Origin: Acidothermus sp.
GTDB taxonomy: Bacteria; Actinomycetota; Actinomycetes; Acidothermales; Acidothermaceae
Length of the DNA stretch: 64,000 nucleotides
NCBI GenBank assembly: GCA_023512015.1
Contig: JAIMAI010000001.1
Location: 62,001 to 126,000 of the forward strand
Reading direction: 5' to 3'
Shown here: positions 18,201 through 26,337 of the stretch, in pieces
Layout of the letters: each line of letters opens with the position of its first letter
Numbering within the stretch: position 1 is the stretch's first letter
The notes under the pieces: model-generated
Databases searched by the model: none
What the model saw: only the letters and a program-made list of their open reading frames with translations
What the model was told of the DNA's origin: nothing
Translations under genes and position numbers: made by a program

Positions 18201-20154
18201 CTTCGAAGAGGCGACGGCGGGTGGGACGCTCGCTCGGGTCGATGTCGAAGTCCAGACGTAGGCCGAAGTCGTAGACCCACGCATGTTCGGCGTCTTTGCG
18301 CGCGATACCGTAAGGGCGTTCGTCGGTTACCTCGACTCCGCTGGACGCGAGCAGCGGGACGATCGACGCCAAGGAAATGGGCGGCCCGACCCGGTAGAGT
18401 TTCAGCCTGAGCTCGTCTCGCCCGGCCGACCCCTCGGAGTTCGGCTCGTAGACCTCCACCGCGATGTCCCGCGGCGCGGTGAGCGGCTCGAGGACCAGCA
18501 CGTCGTCGACGGCTGCGGTTGCCGGGAAATCCTCCTTGTACGCCTCGGGAAACGCCCGGCCGTAACGGGCGAGCAAACGTGCTGCTTCGTCTTCCCCGAA
18601 ACGGCGCACGAGCTCGTCGGCGAAGTCGTCCTCCCAGGTACGCAACGCGGCGGCCAGTCGACGTTCCAGAGCATCGGCGTCGATGTTCGGCGTGCTGCCC
18701 GGAGGAACACGGACGACGAAATGTACTCGGGCGAGCACCGAGTCGGTGACCCGCAGCGCGTCGTCGACACTCGTTCCGTTCAAGGCGTCTACGAGAATTT
18801 CCCTGATCCGCAGGCGAACGTCGGTGCTGTAGCGGTCGCGCGGGAGGTACACCAGGCAGGAAAAGAATCGCCCGTATTCCTCACGACGCAAGAAGAGCCG
18901 CAACCGCCGCCGTTCACGCAGATGCAGCACCCCGAGGGCCACCCGGTACAGCTCGGGAACGGAGATCTGGAAGAGGTCGTCTCGTGGATACTCTTCAAGG
19001 ATCTCCAACAACGCCTTGCCGTCGTGACTCGTTGCCGCCAGCCCCGAGCGTTCCACGACCTGTCGAACCTTTTGCCGGATCACCGGAATGGTGAGTACAC
19101 GCTCGGAATACGCCGCGGAGGTGAACAGCCCGAGGAAACGACGCTCGCCGATGACCCGGCCGGCGTCATCGAAGGTTTTGATGCCGATGTAATCCAAGTA
19201 CGTCGGACGGTGCACCGTGGACCGAGAATTGGCTTTGGTGACGACGAGGATACGTGGCTCGCGCACCCGCGCCCGCACATCGGGCGGGAATTCCGTGAGT
19301 TTACGCGGCGTCCTTTGATCGGCCCGCAGGATGCCCAGGCCGGTGCCGGCGACGGCCGCAAGGGCATCGGCACCGTCGACCACGACCAGCCGGTATTCGC
19401 GGTAGCCGAGAAAAGTGAAATGGTCTTCCGCGAGCCACTCCAGGAACGCAGCCACCTCGGTGGCGTCCGCCGATCCTTCCTGCGCACGGAGCATCGCCGC
19501 GAGCTGCAAAGCCGTGGTCCGCATCCGCGGCCAGTCTTCGACCGCAGCGCGGACGTCGGCAAGGATGCGGCGAAGCCCCACTTCCAGGTCGGCCGGGTCG
19601 AGATCGCCGGCGTGGTTCACCTCGACGTGCATCCAGGACTCGGCGACCGCCGCGGTATCCGCGGCGGGATCGGTGACGATATGGAGCAACCGGCCGGCGA
19701 GATCACGGCGGACGACGACCTGTGGGTGGAAGAAGAATTCGATGGCGAGTCGACGACGGGTCAGCTCCTGGGTGACCGAATCGACCAAGAAGGGCATGTC
19801 GTCCGTCACGATTTCGACGACGGCGCGCCGCGGGCCGAGCGGTCGCACCCGCACGTTCTCGGTCCCGATGATGCGCTGCTCGGCCAGGGAACGGTGTTTC
19901 TCGACGATCGCGCACACTTCATCCACCGCGAGGGCAACGACGTCCTCGGCGGGAACATGGACGAAGTACCGTTCGAGCAGCTCGCCGATTCCCGGCGCTA
20001 CCTGCCGAACCGCTTCTCGAATCAAGTCGTTCTTCTTCTGCTCGGCGTCCTCCGGGGACCAGCGCGTCTCGAACGGCCGGGTTCCGAACGGAAAGACCTC
20101 GCTCACCCGTGCGTCGGCACGAAACTCCGGCTGGATCCCGTCCTTATCGCCCAT
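15295..20154 (-). CDS. gdh: large NAD-dependent glutamate dehydrogenase (GDH180 class)
   Basis: 1619 residues, the size of the 180-kDa class. An N-terminal regulatory region of about 700 residues has ACT-like folds (VRPLGPRRAVVEIVTDDMPF). The dehydrogenase core follows, with GPVARGGIRYSDR and VPVGAKGGFV (family lysines) and the NAD-binding region near GIGDMSGDVFGNGML. A helical C-terminal domain of about 400 residues completes it. It oxidises glutamate to 2-oxoglutarate and ammonium in catabolism. It begins 3 bases after the pruA stop, so proline or arginine carbon flows from P5C through glutamate to the TCA cycle. ATG at 20154 is supported by this coupling. Confidence 0.95.
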   Translation of the reverse strand: MGDKDGIQPEFRADARVSEVFPFGTRPFETRWSPEDAEQKKNDLIREAVRQVAPGIGELLERYFVHVPAEDVVALAVDEVCAIVEKHRSLAEQRIIGTENVRVRPLGPRRAVVEIVTDDMPFLVDSVTQELTRRRLAIEFFFHPQVVVRRDLAGRLLHIVTDPAADTAAVAESWMHVEVNHAGDLDPADLEVGLRRILADVRAAVEDWPRMRTTALQLAAMLRAQEGSADATEVAAFLEWLAEDHFTFLGYREYRLVVVDGADALAAVAGTGLGILRADQRTPRKLTEFPPDVRARVREPRILVVTKANSRSTVHRPTYLDYIGIKTFDDAGRVIGERRFLGLFTSAAYSERVLTIPVIRQKVRQVVERSGLAATSHDGKALLEILEEYPRDDLFQISVPELYRVALGVLHLRERRRLRLFLRREEYGRFFSCLVYLPRDRYSTDVRLRIREILVDALNGTSVDDALRVTDSVLARVHFVVRVPPGSTPNIDADALERRLAAALRTWEDDFADELVRRFGEDEAARLLARYGRAFPEAYKEDFPATAAVDDVLVLEPLTAPRDIAVEVYEPNSEGSAGRDELRLKLYRVGPPISLASIVPLLASSGVEVTDERPYGIARKDAEHAWVYDFGLRLDFDIDPSERPTRRRLFEDAFAAMWRGDCEVDGFQALVLRAGLSWRQVVILRAYSKYLRQTGFRFSQDYVEAALCRNPRAAASLVAFFEKRFDPDEADRARSQDTVLHLVRRELDEVTSLDDDRILRAFLAAIQATLRTNHWQLRDDRPKPYLAFKFAGDQLDLLPRPRPKYEIFVYSPAMEGIHIRFGPVARGGIRYSDRREDFRAEILGLAKTQTVKNAVIVPVGAKGGFVVKRPLPRDPDAATVEIVSCYGTLIRGMLDLTDNLDLDTGTVLPPARTIRYDGDDAYLVVAADKGTATFSDIANRIAAEYQFWLGDAFASGGSVGYDHKAMGITARGAWESVKRHFRELGVDVESAEITCVGIGDMSGDVFGNGMLLSDRLRLVAAFDHRHIFLDPDPDPRRSYAERRRLFELPRSSWADYDPHLISAGGGVWPRTAKSIPVSPEAAAVLGIEPGERTPSDLIQAILCAPVDLLWNGGIGTYVKASNETHADVGDRVNDAVRVDATELRCRVVAEGGNLGFTQRARIEYALRGGRINTDAIDNSAGVDTSDHEVNIKILLEVARRSGRLSDAERAELLAAARDDVASLVLRDNYEQNLALSCSEARSAETLPAHAFFMESVEKSGLLDRALEYLPDAAEIERRAAAGIGLVRPELAVLLAYSKIFLTHALVDSTLPDEPFATDILASYFPTVLRERYRADMEVHPLRREIVATCLANRVVNLSGVSFVHRMLEETGATVGDVVRAHIAVRQIFGVDDLWRRVEDLDRVVPSAVQLRLFVGLRQGLERAVRWVLRSRVRGVEVGEVVNALADAGTVAVTLPTLLRGTAATARQSSVASLTADGVPTELAEAMAAFDQAVPALAIVELSGQTQRPVELVAQAYFWVADRLDLWALRDAIAALPGGNRWQTLARSAARDDLIAVHAKLTAALLEGDDPSPEAGWSAWTAQQHARIERAASTVRDAARGPADLAAITVALRELDALIG

Positions 20155-20157
20155 CGC

Positions 20158-21798
20158 TCACCGCTCTTCTGCCATGTGCGGATATCGGTAGTCGGTGGGC
20201 GGAACGAAGTTCTCCTTGATGATACGGGTTGTCGTCCAGCGCAGCAGGTTCTGGATGGAGCCGGCCTTGTCGTTGGTCCCACTCGCCCGACTCCCGCCGA
20301 AGGGTTGCTGGCCTACCACCGCGCCGGTCGGCTTGTCGTTGATGTAGAAATTCCCCGCCGCGTAGCGGAGTCGCTCGGCCGCCATCCGGATCGCATCGCG
20401 ATCCGTCGCAATCACCGACCCGGTGAGCCCGTACGGGCTCGTCTCCGCCACCAGGTCCAGGATCTCCGCGAACCGCGCGTCGTCGTAGACGTACACGCCG
20501 AGAATGGGGCCGAAATACTCGGTGGTGAAGAGCTCGTCGGAAGGGTCCTCGCCCACCACGACGGTCGGCCACACGAACCAGCCTTCGCCGTCGTCGTGAC
20601 GTCCGCCTGCGACGATGGAGAGCCCCGGAGTACGGCGGGCCCGTTCGATCGCGTCGACCACGCGCCGATACGCACGCTCGTCGATCAGCGCCCCCATGAA
20701 GACGGAGAAATCGGTTACGTCTCCGACGGAAATGGCTTCGACTTCGGCGATGAAACGGTCCGCCATGCGATTCCAAAGCGACCTGGGAAGGTAGGCGCGC
20801 GAAACGGCCGAACATTTCTGACCCTGGTACTCGAAAGCTCCGCGGATCAGCGCGGTCACCAGGACGTCGAGGTCGGCAGACGGATGCGCGACGACGAAAT
20901 CCTTTCCGCCCGTCTCCCCGACCAGCCGGGGGTAATTGCGGTAGCGCGGAAGATTCTCCGCGACGGTGCGCCACAGGTGGGCGAAAGTCGCAGTGGATCC
21001 GGTGAAGTGCACTCCCGCGAGCTCCGGATGCGGCAACGCCACGGCGGAGACGGCTGCTCCGCGCCCGGTCACCATGGTTATCACGCCCGGAGGCAAGCCT
21101 GCCTCTTCCAACAACTCCATCAGGAAATGGGCGGCGAATTGTTGCGCCGGAGCGGGCTTCCACACCACGACGTTGCCGAGCAGAGCCGGAGCGGTGGGCA
21201 AATTTCCCGCTATGGAGGTGAAATTGAAGGGCGTGATGGCGAGGACGAATCCTTCCAACGGTCGGTAATCCGCCCTGTTCCAGGTTCCGGGTGCGCTTAG
21301 CGGCTGCTCGGCGAGCAGCCGCTCGGCGAACCACACGTTGAAACGCCAGAAGTCGGCCAGCTCGCACACCGCGTCGATTTCCGCCTGGTAGCAGGTCTTG
21401 CTCTGCCCGAGCATGGTCGCCGCATCCGCGACGAACCGCCTGGGGCCGGTGAGCAGATCCGCGGCGCGCAGGAAAACGGCCGCCCGCTCGGAGAAATCCA
21501 TCGCCCGCCACCCGGCTGCGGCGGCGAGCGCCCGTTCCACCGCGGCGGCGACGTCGGCTTCGGTGGCCTCGGCCGCGATCCCGAGCACGGATCGGCGTCG
21601 ATGCGGCTGGACGACGTCGAAGCGAGCCCCTCCCCCGAGACGGCGCATCTCGCCGATCACCATCGGCAAGTCGATCGGAGAATCGGCCAATTCCTTCAAC
21701 CGAGCGCTCAACTGCTCCCGCTCGGTGCTCCCGGGTCGGTACTCCACCACGGGTTCGTTGCGAGGCGGCGGTACCGTCGGCGTCCCATCGATCGTCAT
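20158..21798 (-). CDS. pruA: L-glutamate gamma-semialdehyde (P5C) dehydrogenase
   Basis: 546 residues of the aldehyde dehydrogenase superfamily, P5CDH branch. Visible features: substrate and NAD region ITPFNFTSIAGNLPTAPALL, HFTGSTATF, catalytic glutamate in GETGGKDF, catalytic cysteine in YQGQKCSAVSR, and the family C-terminal pattern KPTGAVVGQQPFGGSRASGT. It converts glutamate semialdehyde to glutamate, which gdh next door then oxidises. ATG at 21798 is chosen because AAAGGGGGC lies just upstream; an in-frame ATG at 21822 overlaps that site. A proline dehydrogenase gene is not in the window. Confidence 0.95.
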   Translation of the reverse strand: MTIDGTPTVPPPRNEPVVEYRPGSTEREQLSARLKELADSPIDLPMVIGEMRRLGGGARFDVVQPHRRRSVLGIAAEATEADVAAAVERALAAAAGWRAMDFSERAAVFLRAADLLTGPRRFVADAATMLGQSKTCYQAEIDAVCELADFWRFNVWFAERLLAEQPLSAPGTWNRADYRPLEGFVLAITPFNFTSIAGNLPTAPALLGNVVVWKPAPAQQFAAHFLMELLEEAGLPPGVITMVTGRGAAVSAVALPHPELAGVHFTGSTATFAHLWRTVAENLPRYRNYPRLVGETGGKDFVVAHPSADLDVLVTALIRGAFEYQGQKCSAVSRAYLPRSLWNRMADRFIAEVEAISVGDVTDFSVFMGALIDERAYRRVVDAIERARRTPGLSIVAGGRHDDGEGWFVWPTVVVGEDPSDELFTTEYFGPILGVYVYDDARFAEILDLVAETSPYGLTGSVIATDRDAIRMAAERLRYAAGNFYINDKPTGAVVGQQPFGGSRASGTNDKAGSIQNLLRWTTTRIIKENFVPPTDYRYPHMAEER

Positions 21799-21825
21799 CG
21801 CCTTACGCCCCCTTTGGCCCATCTT

Positions 21826-21837
21826 CGCACGTTACGG
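21826..21837 (-). promoter_or_regulatory. near-match to the nitrogen-gene motif upstream of pruA
   Basis: CGCACGTTACGG differs from CGAATGTTACGG at two positions and lies 28 bases before the pruA ATG, a position like that upstream of nirB and nasA. It could place glutamate catabolism under the same control, or TAACGT could be a -10 element. The match is short, so chance is possible. Confidence 0.3.
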
Positions 21838-21845
21838 GGCATCGA

Positions 21846-22352
21846 TCAGGGGCCGACGGTGGCGCAGAAAGTGTCCAATTCGCTTCGGTCGTACCAGAGC
21901 AATGGGCGATCGGCGAGCTCGTCGAGGAGCTCGTCGTCCGGCGTCTGCGGGTCGCGCAGCGACCGGACCGCCCGCTCGACGAGGGGAACGGTGTCGGCCT
22001 CGTCGACGTGGATCGCCGCGACGGCGTCCTGCAGGATCGGCACCCGGGTACGCACCGCGGCGGGATGAACCTCAGGAGTCACCACGAGATCGTCATCGGC
22101 AACATCCGCTGCGATGACAACTCTTCTCGGCGGGCACGGTGACCGCTCTTCGTTGGCGGCGAGAGCGCGGACGGCGGCCTGTGCGGCCTCTATCATCGCG
22201 AGGTATTCCAACTCCTCCCGGTCGTCGACGCCGACTTCCTCCCGGAAGAAAGTGGTCGGGCCGTAGCCGATCGACCCCTCACCGCAGAGGGGAAGACCCG
22301 ATCGGATCGCGGTGCAGAGAGCCGCCGGAGTGCTCGGCAGATAAATCCGCAT
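21846..22352 (-). CDS. conserved actinobacterial protein, DUF6912-like
   Basis: 168 residues starting MRIYLPSTPAALCTAIRSG and continuing EELEYLAMIEAAQAAVRAL, then CPPRRVVIAADVADDDLVV and a C-terminal RPLLWYDRSELDTF. The pattern matches a family common next to secA-region genes in actinobacteria; its function is unknown. It is soluble and acidic with no membrane segment. The ATG at 22352 fits the family N-terminus but has no ribosome-binding site, so the message may be leaderless. It may be transcribed ahead of pruA-gdh (47 bases between). Confidence 0.75.
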   Translation of the reverse strand: MRIYLPSTPAALCTAIRSGLPLCGEGSIGYGPTTFFREEVGVDDREELEYLAMIEAAQAAVRALAANEERSPCPPRRVVIAADVADDDLVVTPEVHPAAVRTRVPILQDAVAAIHVDEADTVPLVERAVRSLRDPQTPDDELLDELADRPLLWYDRSELDTFCATVGP

Positions 22353-22564
22353 GCCGACATCGTGGCAGAGCGGCAAGCCGGCGCCCGCTCGGCGAGAACG
22401 CCCCCCGGGGAGCCTCGTCGACCGACCCCGGGAAGGCCCGACTGGTCCAGACCTGACCCCTTACCGGGGGTTCACCTGCTCGGAAGGAAATGCGCACCTG
22501 CGCTCAGGCTTCAGCGCGGGACGCCGAAAGACCTAGTGTCCCCGCGACCTCGGACGGAGTGAGC

Positions 22565-23752
22565 ATGTCCTCGATCGTGCCCCCCCAGCAAGCTGTGCGT
22601 GAGCACGTTCCCAGCGAGGGGCGTTCGCTCTCCGCAGTCCTCGCCTTCCCGTCGTGGATCACGCTGATCTCGACGGTGGTGGTGACCGTTCTCGCGACGA
22701 CGATCGGCCGCAGCGGCGGATGGCGCGGCGTCCACACGGCGATCCTGGCCGTGGGCGCGCTCGGCGTCTTCCTCGGCTTCGCCGTGACGCTCCGTACCGG
22801 ACGCCGACTCCGCGACGACCTCACCGCCGTGACCAAGGTCGCCGAAGCCCTCGCCGCCGGTGACCTCACCGCGACCTCGGGGGTAACGCGGGACGACGAC
22901 CTCGGTCGGCTCGCTCACGCCCTCGACCATGCGGTGACCACGCTGCGCCAGGACGTCGCGTCGGTGAGCACGCACGCCAACACCTTGGGCTCGGCGGCCG
23001 TCGAACTCACCTCGGTGGCGACAACTCTGGGAAATTCCGCGGAAGCCGTGTCGAGTCAGGCCGCCGCGTCGGCTGAGGCAGCGAACGCCGTGACCAGCCA
23101 CGTGCAAGCGGTCTCCACCGGCGGGCAGCAGATGGGCAGCTCCATCCGAGAGATCAGCGTCAACGCGTCGGAGGCCACCAGAGTGGCCAGCCAAGCGGTG
23201 GCCATCGCCCAGTCGACCAACGACATCGTGACCCGACTCGGGGAATCCTCTTCCGAGATCGGTCAAGTGGTCAAGGTCATCACCTCGATCGCCCAACAGA
23301 CCAACCTGCTGGCGCTCAACGCCACGATCGAAGCCGCCCGCGCCGGCGAAGCCGGCAAGGGATTCGCGGTGGTGGCCGGCGAGGTCAAGGACTTGGCCCA
23401 AGAGACCGCCCGGGCCACCGAGGACATCGCCCGCAGGGTCGAGGCGATTCAGGCCGATACCGCAGGCGCGGTCGCCGCGATCAGCGAGATCAGTTCGATC
23501 ATCGAGCGGATCAACGAGATCCAGACTGTGATCGCGTCGGCGGTGGAGGAGCAGACCGCTACCACCAACGAAATGAACCGCAGTATCGACGAAGCGGCCA
23601 CCGGCGCGCACGAAATCGCCAACCGCATCACGCAAGTGGCCCACACCGCGCAACAAACCGCCGGGTCGGTCGCCAATGCCCGGCACGCGGCCCAGGAATT
23701 GTCCCGCCTCTCGGCGGAACTCCAGCAACTGGTCGGACGGTTCCGCTACTGA
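22565..23752 (+). CDS. methyl-accepting chemotaxis protein (chemoreceptor)
   Basis: 395 residues. Two closely spaced membrane helices (ITLISTVVVTVLATTIG and VHTAILAVGALGVFLGFAVTL, about residues 33-77) with almost no extracytoplasmic loop, a HAMP domain (VTKVAEALAAGDLTA), then a long coiled-coil signalling domain. The hairpin tip is canonical: NLLALNATIEAARAGEAGKGFAVVAGEVK. A large external sensor domain is absent, so it probably senses an internal or membrane signal. It would signal to CheA/CheW, but no che or flagellar gene lies in the window. GGAGTGAG precedes the ATG at 22565; an upstream in-frame ATG at 22490 is less likely. Its stop overlaps the end of the convergent CpaE-like gene by 7 bases. 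Confidence 0.93.
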   Translation: MSSIVPPQQAVREHVPSEGRSLSAVLAFPSWITLISTVVVTVLATTIGRSGGWRGVHTAILAVGALGVFLGFAVTLRTGRRLRDDLTAVTKVAEALAAGDLTATSGVTRDDDLGRLAHALDHAVTTLRQDVASVSTHANTLGSAAVELTSVATTLGNSAEAVSSQAAASAEAANAVTSHVQAVSTGGQQMGSSIREISVNASEATRVASQAVAIAQSTNDIVTRLGESSSEIGQVVKVITSIAQQTNLLALNATIEAARAGEAGKGFAVVAGEVKDLAQETARATEDIARRVEAIQADTAGAVAAISEISSIIERINEIQTVIASAVEEQTATTNEMNRSIDEAATGAHEIANRITQVAHTAQQTAGSVANARHAAQELSRLSAELQQLVGRFRY

Positions 23753-25182
23753 CCGACGACCGCCCGCTCTCGGCGGCGACGTGCCCCGTGAGTCGGGCGC
23801 GGCGACACCGGCGCGAAGCGGCGGGCAAGCGCGTGAAAAGCGCGCACCGCCGATGATCGTGGGGCCACCTCCCGGACCGTCCGCCCCCGAGCAAGAGCGC
23901 GATCGAACGCCGTCCGATCGTCGGGGACGAAGCAGATATCGCGGAGTCCCGCGTAACGTTCCAACGCCGCTCGAACCTGTTCCTCCGGATTTCCGCCTGC
24001 GATCGGGCCGACGCGGAGTTTGTTGACGACGACCGTCAGCGGCGGGTCGGGTCGAATTTCGCGCAGCCGGTCCAGGCCCCGCAGCAGGCGTTGTACTCCG
24101 ACCGGGTCGGCCGACCCGACGGCCACGATGTGATCGGCCTCGTCCAAGGTGGCGAGGGTCGCCGCGTTGCGACGCGGAGCGAGCGTGTCGTAACTCAGCT
24201 CGTCGTCGTCCTCCAAGCAGAAACCGCAATCGACGACGACCATCCGCGCCAGCCGCCGAGCGCAGGCGTAGACCGACCGCAGCGCCGGGCCGCGCAGTTC
24301 CGGCCAACGATCCGGGCGAGCGATCCCACTGAGGACGCGCACCCCGGGGTGGGCGTACGGGGCCAGCCGCGCCAGGGCGGGGACGTCGAGGGCCCCTGCG
24401 TTGGCCTGCCGAACCGCGGCCACCAACCCGGGTGCCTCGTCGAGCAATCCGATCGTCTGAGCGATCGACCCGCCGTAGGAGTCGGCGTCCACCAGAAGGG
24501 TTTCGAAGCCGAGGACCGCAAGCTCGGTGGCAAGGCCGATGGCCACGGCAGTGCGCCCGGGCGCTCCGGTCGGCCCCCAGACGGCGACCAGTTCGCCGAA
24601 GCGGCCGCCGACCGGCTCGTCTCCGTCGACAGCAGAGGGCTCCGGAGCGGGCAGGGCGACTTCGCCGACGTCCGGGACCCACTGGCCGCCCGACTCGTTC
24701 ATCGGCTGCAGGGATCGGCCCCCCGCGGAATACGGGGATTGGCCCCCAGCGTCGGCGCCTTGGCCCCCAGCGTCGGCGCCGTCGAAGGGAACATCCCGCG
24801 GCGATCGACCGTCGAGCTCCCGGACCTCGGCCAGTGCCGCCACGACCGCCGCGGTCAAGGCACGCGCATCGTCGTCCGGTCGGCACAGTCGGCGAAGCCC
24901 GAGCTGACGGGCCCGCCGTTCGGCGTCCTCGCTTGTGACCACGCCGACGACGGCCACTCCGCAGCCGGCAAGGCGATCGAGCAGGTCGAGGTCCAGCCAA
25001 CGGCCGCTCGTCGAGATCAGCGCGGCACGTATGATTCCGGCTTCCGCGGCGGCGATGAGGTCCGCGGCGTCCACACATCGGCGGACGACGACCACGCCAG
25101 AGTCGCCGGCTTCGAGTCTGGCCACCAGGTCGGCTTCCCACGCGGCGTCCCAGGCCGCGGTGCCGATCGGAACCCGCGACAT
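23746..25182 (-). CDS. CpaE/MinD-like P-loop ATPase
   Basis: 478 residues. Residues 1-140 resemble a receiver-like pseudo-domain as in CpaE. A Gly/Ala/Gln-rich linker follows and contains a 7-residue repeat (GADAGGQ twice). From about residue 195 a deviant Walker A ATPase domain runs (AVWGPTGAPGRTAVAIGLA, LLVDADSYGGS, VVVDCGFCLEDDDE). CpaE proteins organise type II/Tad secretion or pilus machines at the membrane. The lysine normally found at the start of the deviant Walker A is not obvious here, so nucleotide binding is uncertain. It overlaps nothing upstream and follows the SAF-domain gene by 2 bases, implying one operon. No TadA/B/C or flp gene is present. Confidence 0.8.
   Translation of the reverse strand: MSRVPIGTAAWDAAWEADLVARLEAGDSGVVVVRRCVDAADLIAAAEAGIIRAALISTSGRWLDLDLLDRLAGCGVAVVGVVTSEDAERRARQLGLRRLCRPDDDARALTAAVVAALAEVRELDGRSPRDVPFDGADAGGQGADAGGQSPYSAGGRSLQPMNESGGQWVPDVGEVALPAPEPSAVDGDEPVGGRFGELVAVWGPTGAPGRTAVAIGLATELAVLGFETLLVDADSYGGSIAQTIGLLDEAPGLVAAVRQANAGALDVPALARLAPYAHPGVRVLSGIARPDRWPELRGPALRSVYACARRLARMVVVDCGFCLEDDDELSYDTLAPRRNAATLATLDEADHIVAVGSADPVGVQRLLRGLDRLREIRPDPPLTVVVNKLRVGPIAGGNPEEQVRAALERYAGLRDICFVPDDRTAFDRALARGRTVREVAPRSSAVRAFHALARRFAPVSPRPTHGARRRRERAVVGQ
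24743..24784. repeat. 21-bp tandem duplication inside the CpaE-like gene
   Basis: TTGGCCCCCAGCGTCGGCGCC occurs twice head to tail. It is a multiple of three and encodes the repeated GADAGGQ linker, so the frame is kept. It is a likely slippage site whose copy number may vary between strains. Confidence 0.7.
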
Positions 25183-25184
25183 GA

Positions 25185-25934
25185 TCAGTCGGCTGCCTGG
25201 GACGGGGCAACGGTCCCGGCCCGGAACTCGCCGGGGGTCGGCGCGGCGCTTGCGTCCTCCGTTGGGACCCGGACGACGTCCATCGTCCCCGAGCGCGAGG
25301 CGGCGAGGACGTCGGCGACCAAGTCTCCCGGAACTTGGAGGACGAGGCCGACACCCGCAGCGCCCAGCCCGGCGTCCGAGACCGTGTCCACCACCGCCAC
25401 ATTGCCGATCACGAGCTGCGGTCGGGCGGCGGCCCCATCGGGCGGCCGGAGCGTCACGTAGACATCGACGTGTGCCCCGTGGAGATCGCCGCGCGGAAGG
25501 TGGAGACGATCGACGGAGATCGTGACCAACCGGACCGGCGAAGCGACCCGCTCGATGAGCGCCGCCCGGGGGATGAGTTCTCCCGCGTGGATCGGGATCG
25601 CGACCACTCGCCCGGTCGGATCGGCGGCGGCCGTCAGATAACCGGAGCCGTGGTCACGAAAGCGGACCTTCGCCACGGTGAGATCGTCTCGACTCACCGT
25701 CGTCCCTGGAGTGAGATCGCGAGCAGCCGCCCAGACGCTCTCGTATCGGTCGGCGGAGGCCAGCAGCTTGGTGCCCACCGCCACCGAGATGACCACCAAC
25801 AGCACACCAACGATCAAGCGTGCGTCCAGCCAGGACGGCGGACGGAGCCGACGAGCCAGGGGCGCGGGGACGCCACGAGACGGCGCGGACGTCTCGCGCG
25901 GGCTTTCCCGTAATTCTCGGGATGCCACCGCCAT
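25185..25934 (-). CDS. SAF-domain membrane protein (CpaB/RcpC-like)
   Basis: 249 residues. A basic N-terminus leads to one membrane helix (LIVGVLLVVISVAVGTKLLA, about residues 40-59). A SAF domain follows (VWAAARDLTPGTTVSRDDL ... VVAIPIHAGELI), then a beta-rich region (HGAHVDVYVTL). This is the pattern of CpaB/RcpC, periplasmic partners of pilus secretion systems. It ends 2 bases before the CpaE-like start, so the two probably work together at the envelope. ATG at 25934 has no strong ribosome-binding site. Confidence 0.8.
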   Translation of the reverse strand: MAVASRELRESPRETSAPSRGVPAPLARRLRPPSWLDARLIVGVLLVVISVAVGTKLLASADRYESVWAAARDLTPGTTVSRDDLTVAKVRFRDHGSGYLTAAADPTGRVVAIPIHAGELIPRAALIERVASPVRLVTISVDRLHLPRGDLHGAHVDVYVTLRPPDGAAARPQLVIGNVAVVDTVSDAGLGAAGVGLVLQVPGDLVADVLAASRSGTMDVVRVPTEDASAAPTPGEFRAGTVAPSQAAD

Positions 25935-26075
25935 GTCGGCCTCCGATCACGTTCTCGACGGATGCTAGCAACAGAAGTCAACGAAAGGAAGCTGGGGAAA
26001 ACGTGCTCTAACGTGCGCAAAATGTGGCAGAGTTAGCCATCGGCACGGTGTATCGGCTCGGTCGGAGGTTACGGA

Positions 26076-26315
26076 ATGGCAGAGACAACACGGCGGTTCC
26101 TCCTTCTCTCCGACGTCGCAGAAATCTTGAACATCTCGGCCGCTCAGGCCTACGCCTTGGTGCGTTCCGGGGAGCTACCCGCCATCAAGATCGGCGGTCG
26201 TGGCCAGTGGCGGGTGGAGAGCTCGGCCCTCGAGCAGTACATCAAGGAGGCCTACGAGCGCACCCGCGCTTTCGTCCAAGCCCACCCGTTCGGCGCCGAC
26301 GAGGAGGGGGACTGA
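26076..26315 (+). CDS. small helix-turn-helix DNA-binding protein (excisionase/BldC-like fold)
   Basis: 79 residues. A MerR/excisionase-type HTH covers residues 8-55 (LLLSDVAEILNISAAQAYALV, then RSGELPAIKIGGRGQWRVE), with an acidic C-terminal tail. GGAGG lies six bases before the ATG. Such proteins are conserved singly in actinobacterial core genomes and act as transcription regulators, not as phage excisionases; no integrase is nearby. It is divergent from the CpaB-like gene and separated from it by 141 bases. Confidence 0.85.
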   Translation: MAETTRRFLLLSDVAEILNISAAQAYALVRSGELPAIKIGGRGQWRVESSALEQYIKEAYERTRAFVQAHPFGADEEGD

Positions 26316-26337
26316 CCGAGTCCGCGGCCGGGAGGAC

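Noticed and set aside
18283-21300. 1005-codon open frame on the plus strand opposite gdh and pruA
   Set aside because: It is a shadow of the strong gdh/pruA coding frames in GC-rich DNA; its residues are Arg/Gly/His-rich and match no family.
22511-25402. 963-codon open frame on the minus strand across the chemoreceptor and CpaE-like genes
   Set aside because: It spans two real genes in other frames, is extremely Arg/Gly-rich and has no domain.
26076-26315. Small HTH protein as a sign of a prophage or integrative element
   Set aside because: No integrase, attachment repeat or other mobile gene lies nearby and the gene is a core actinobacterial type.
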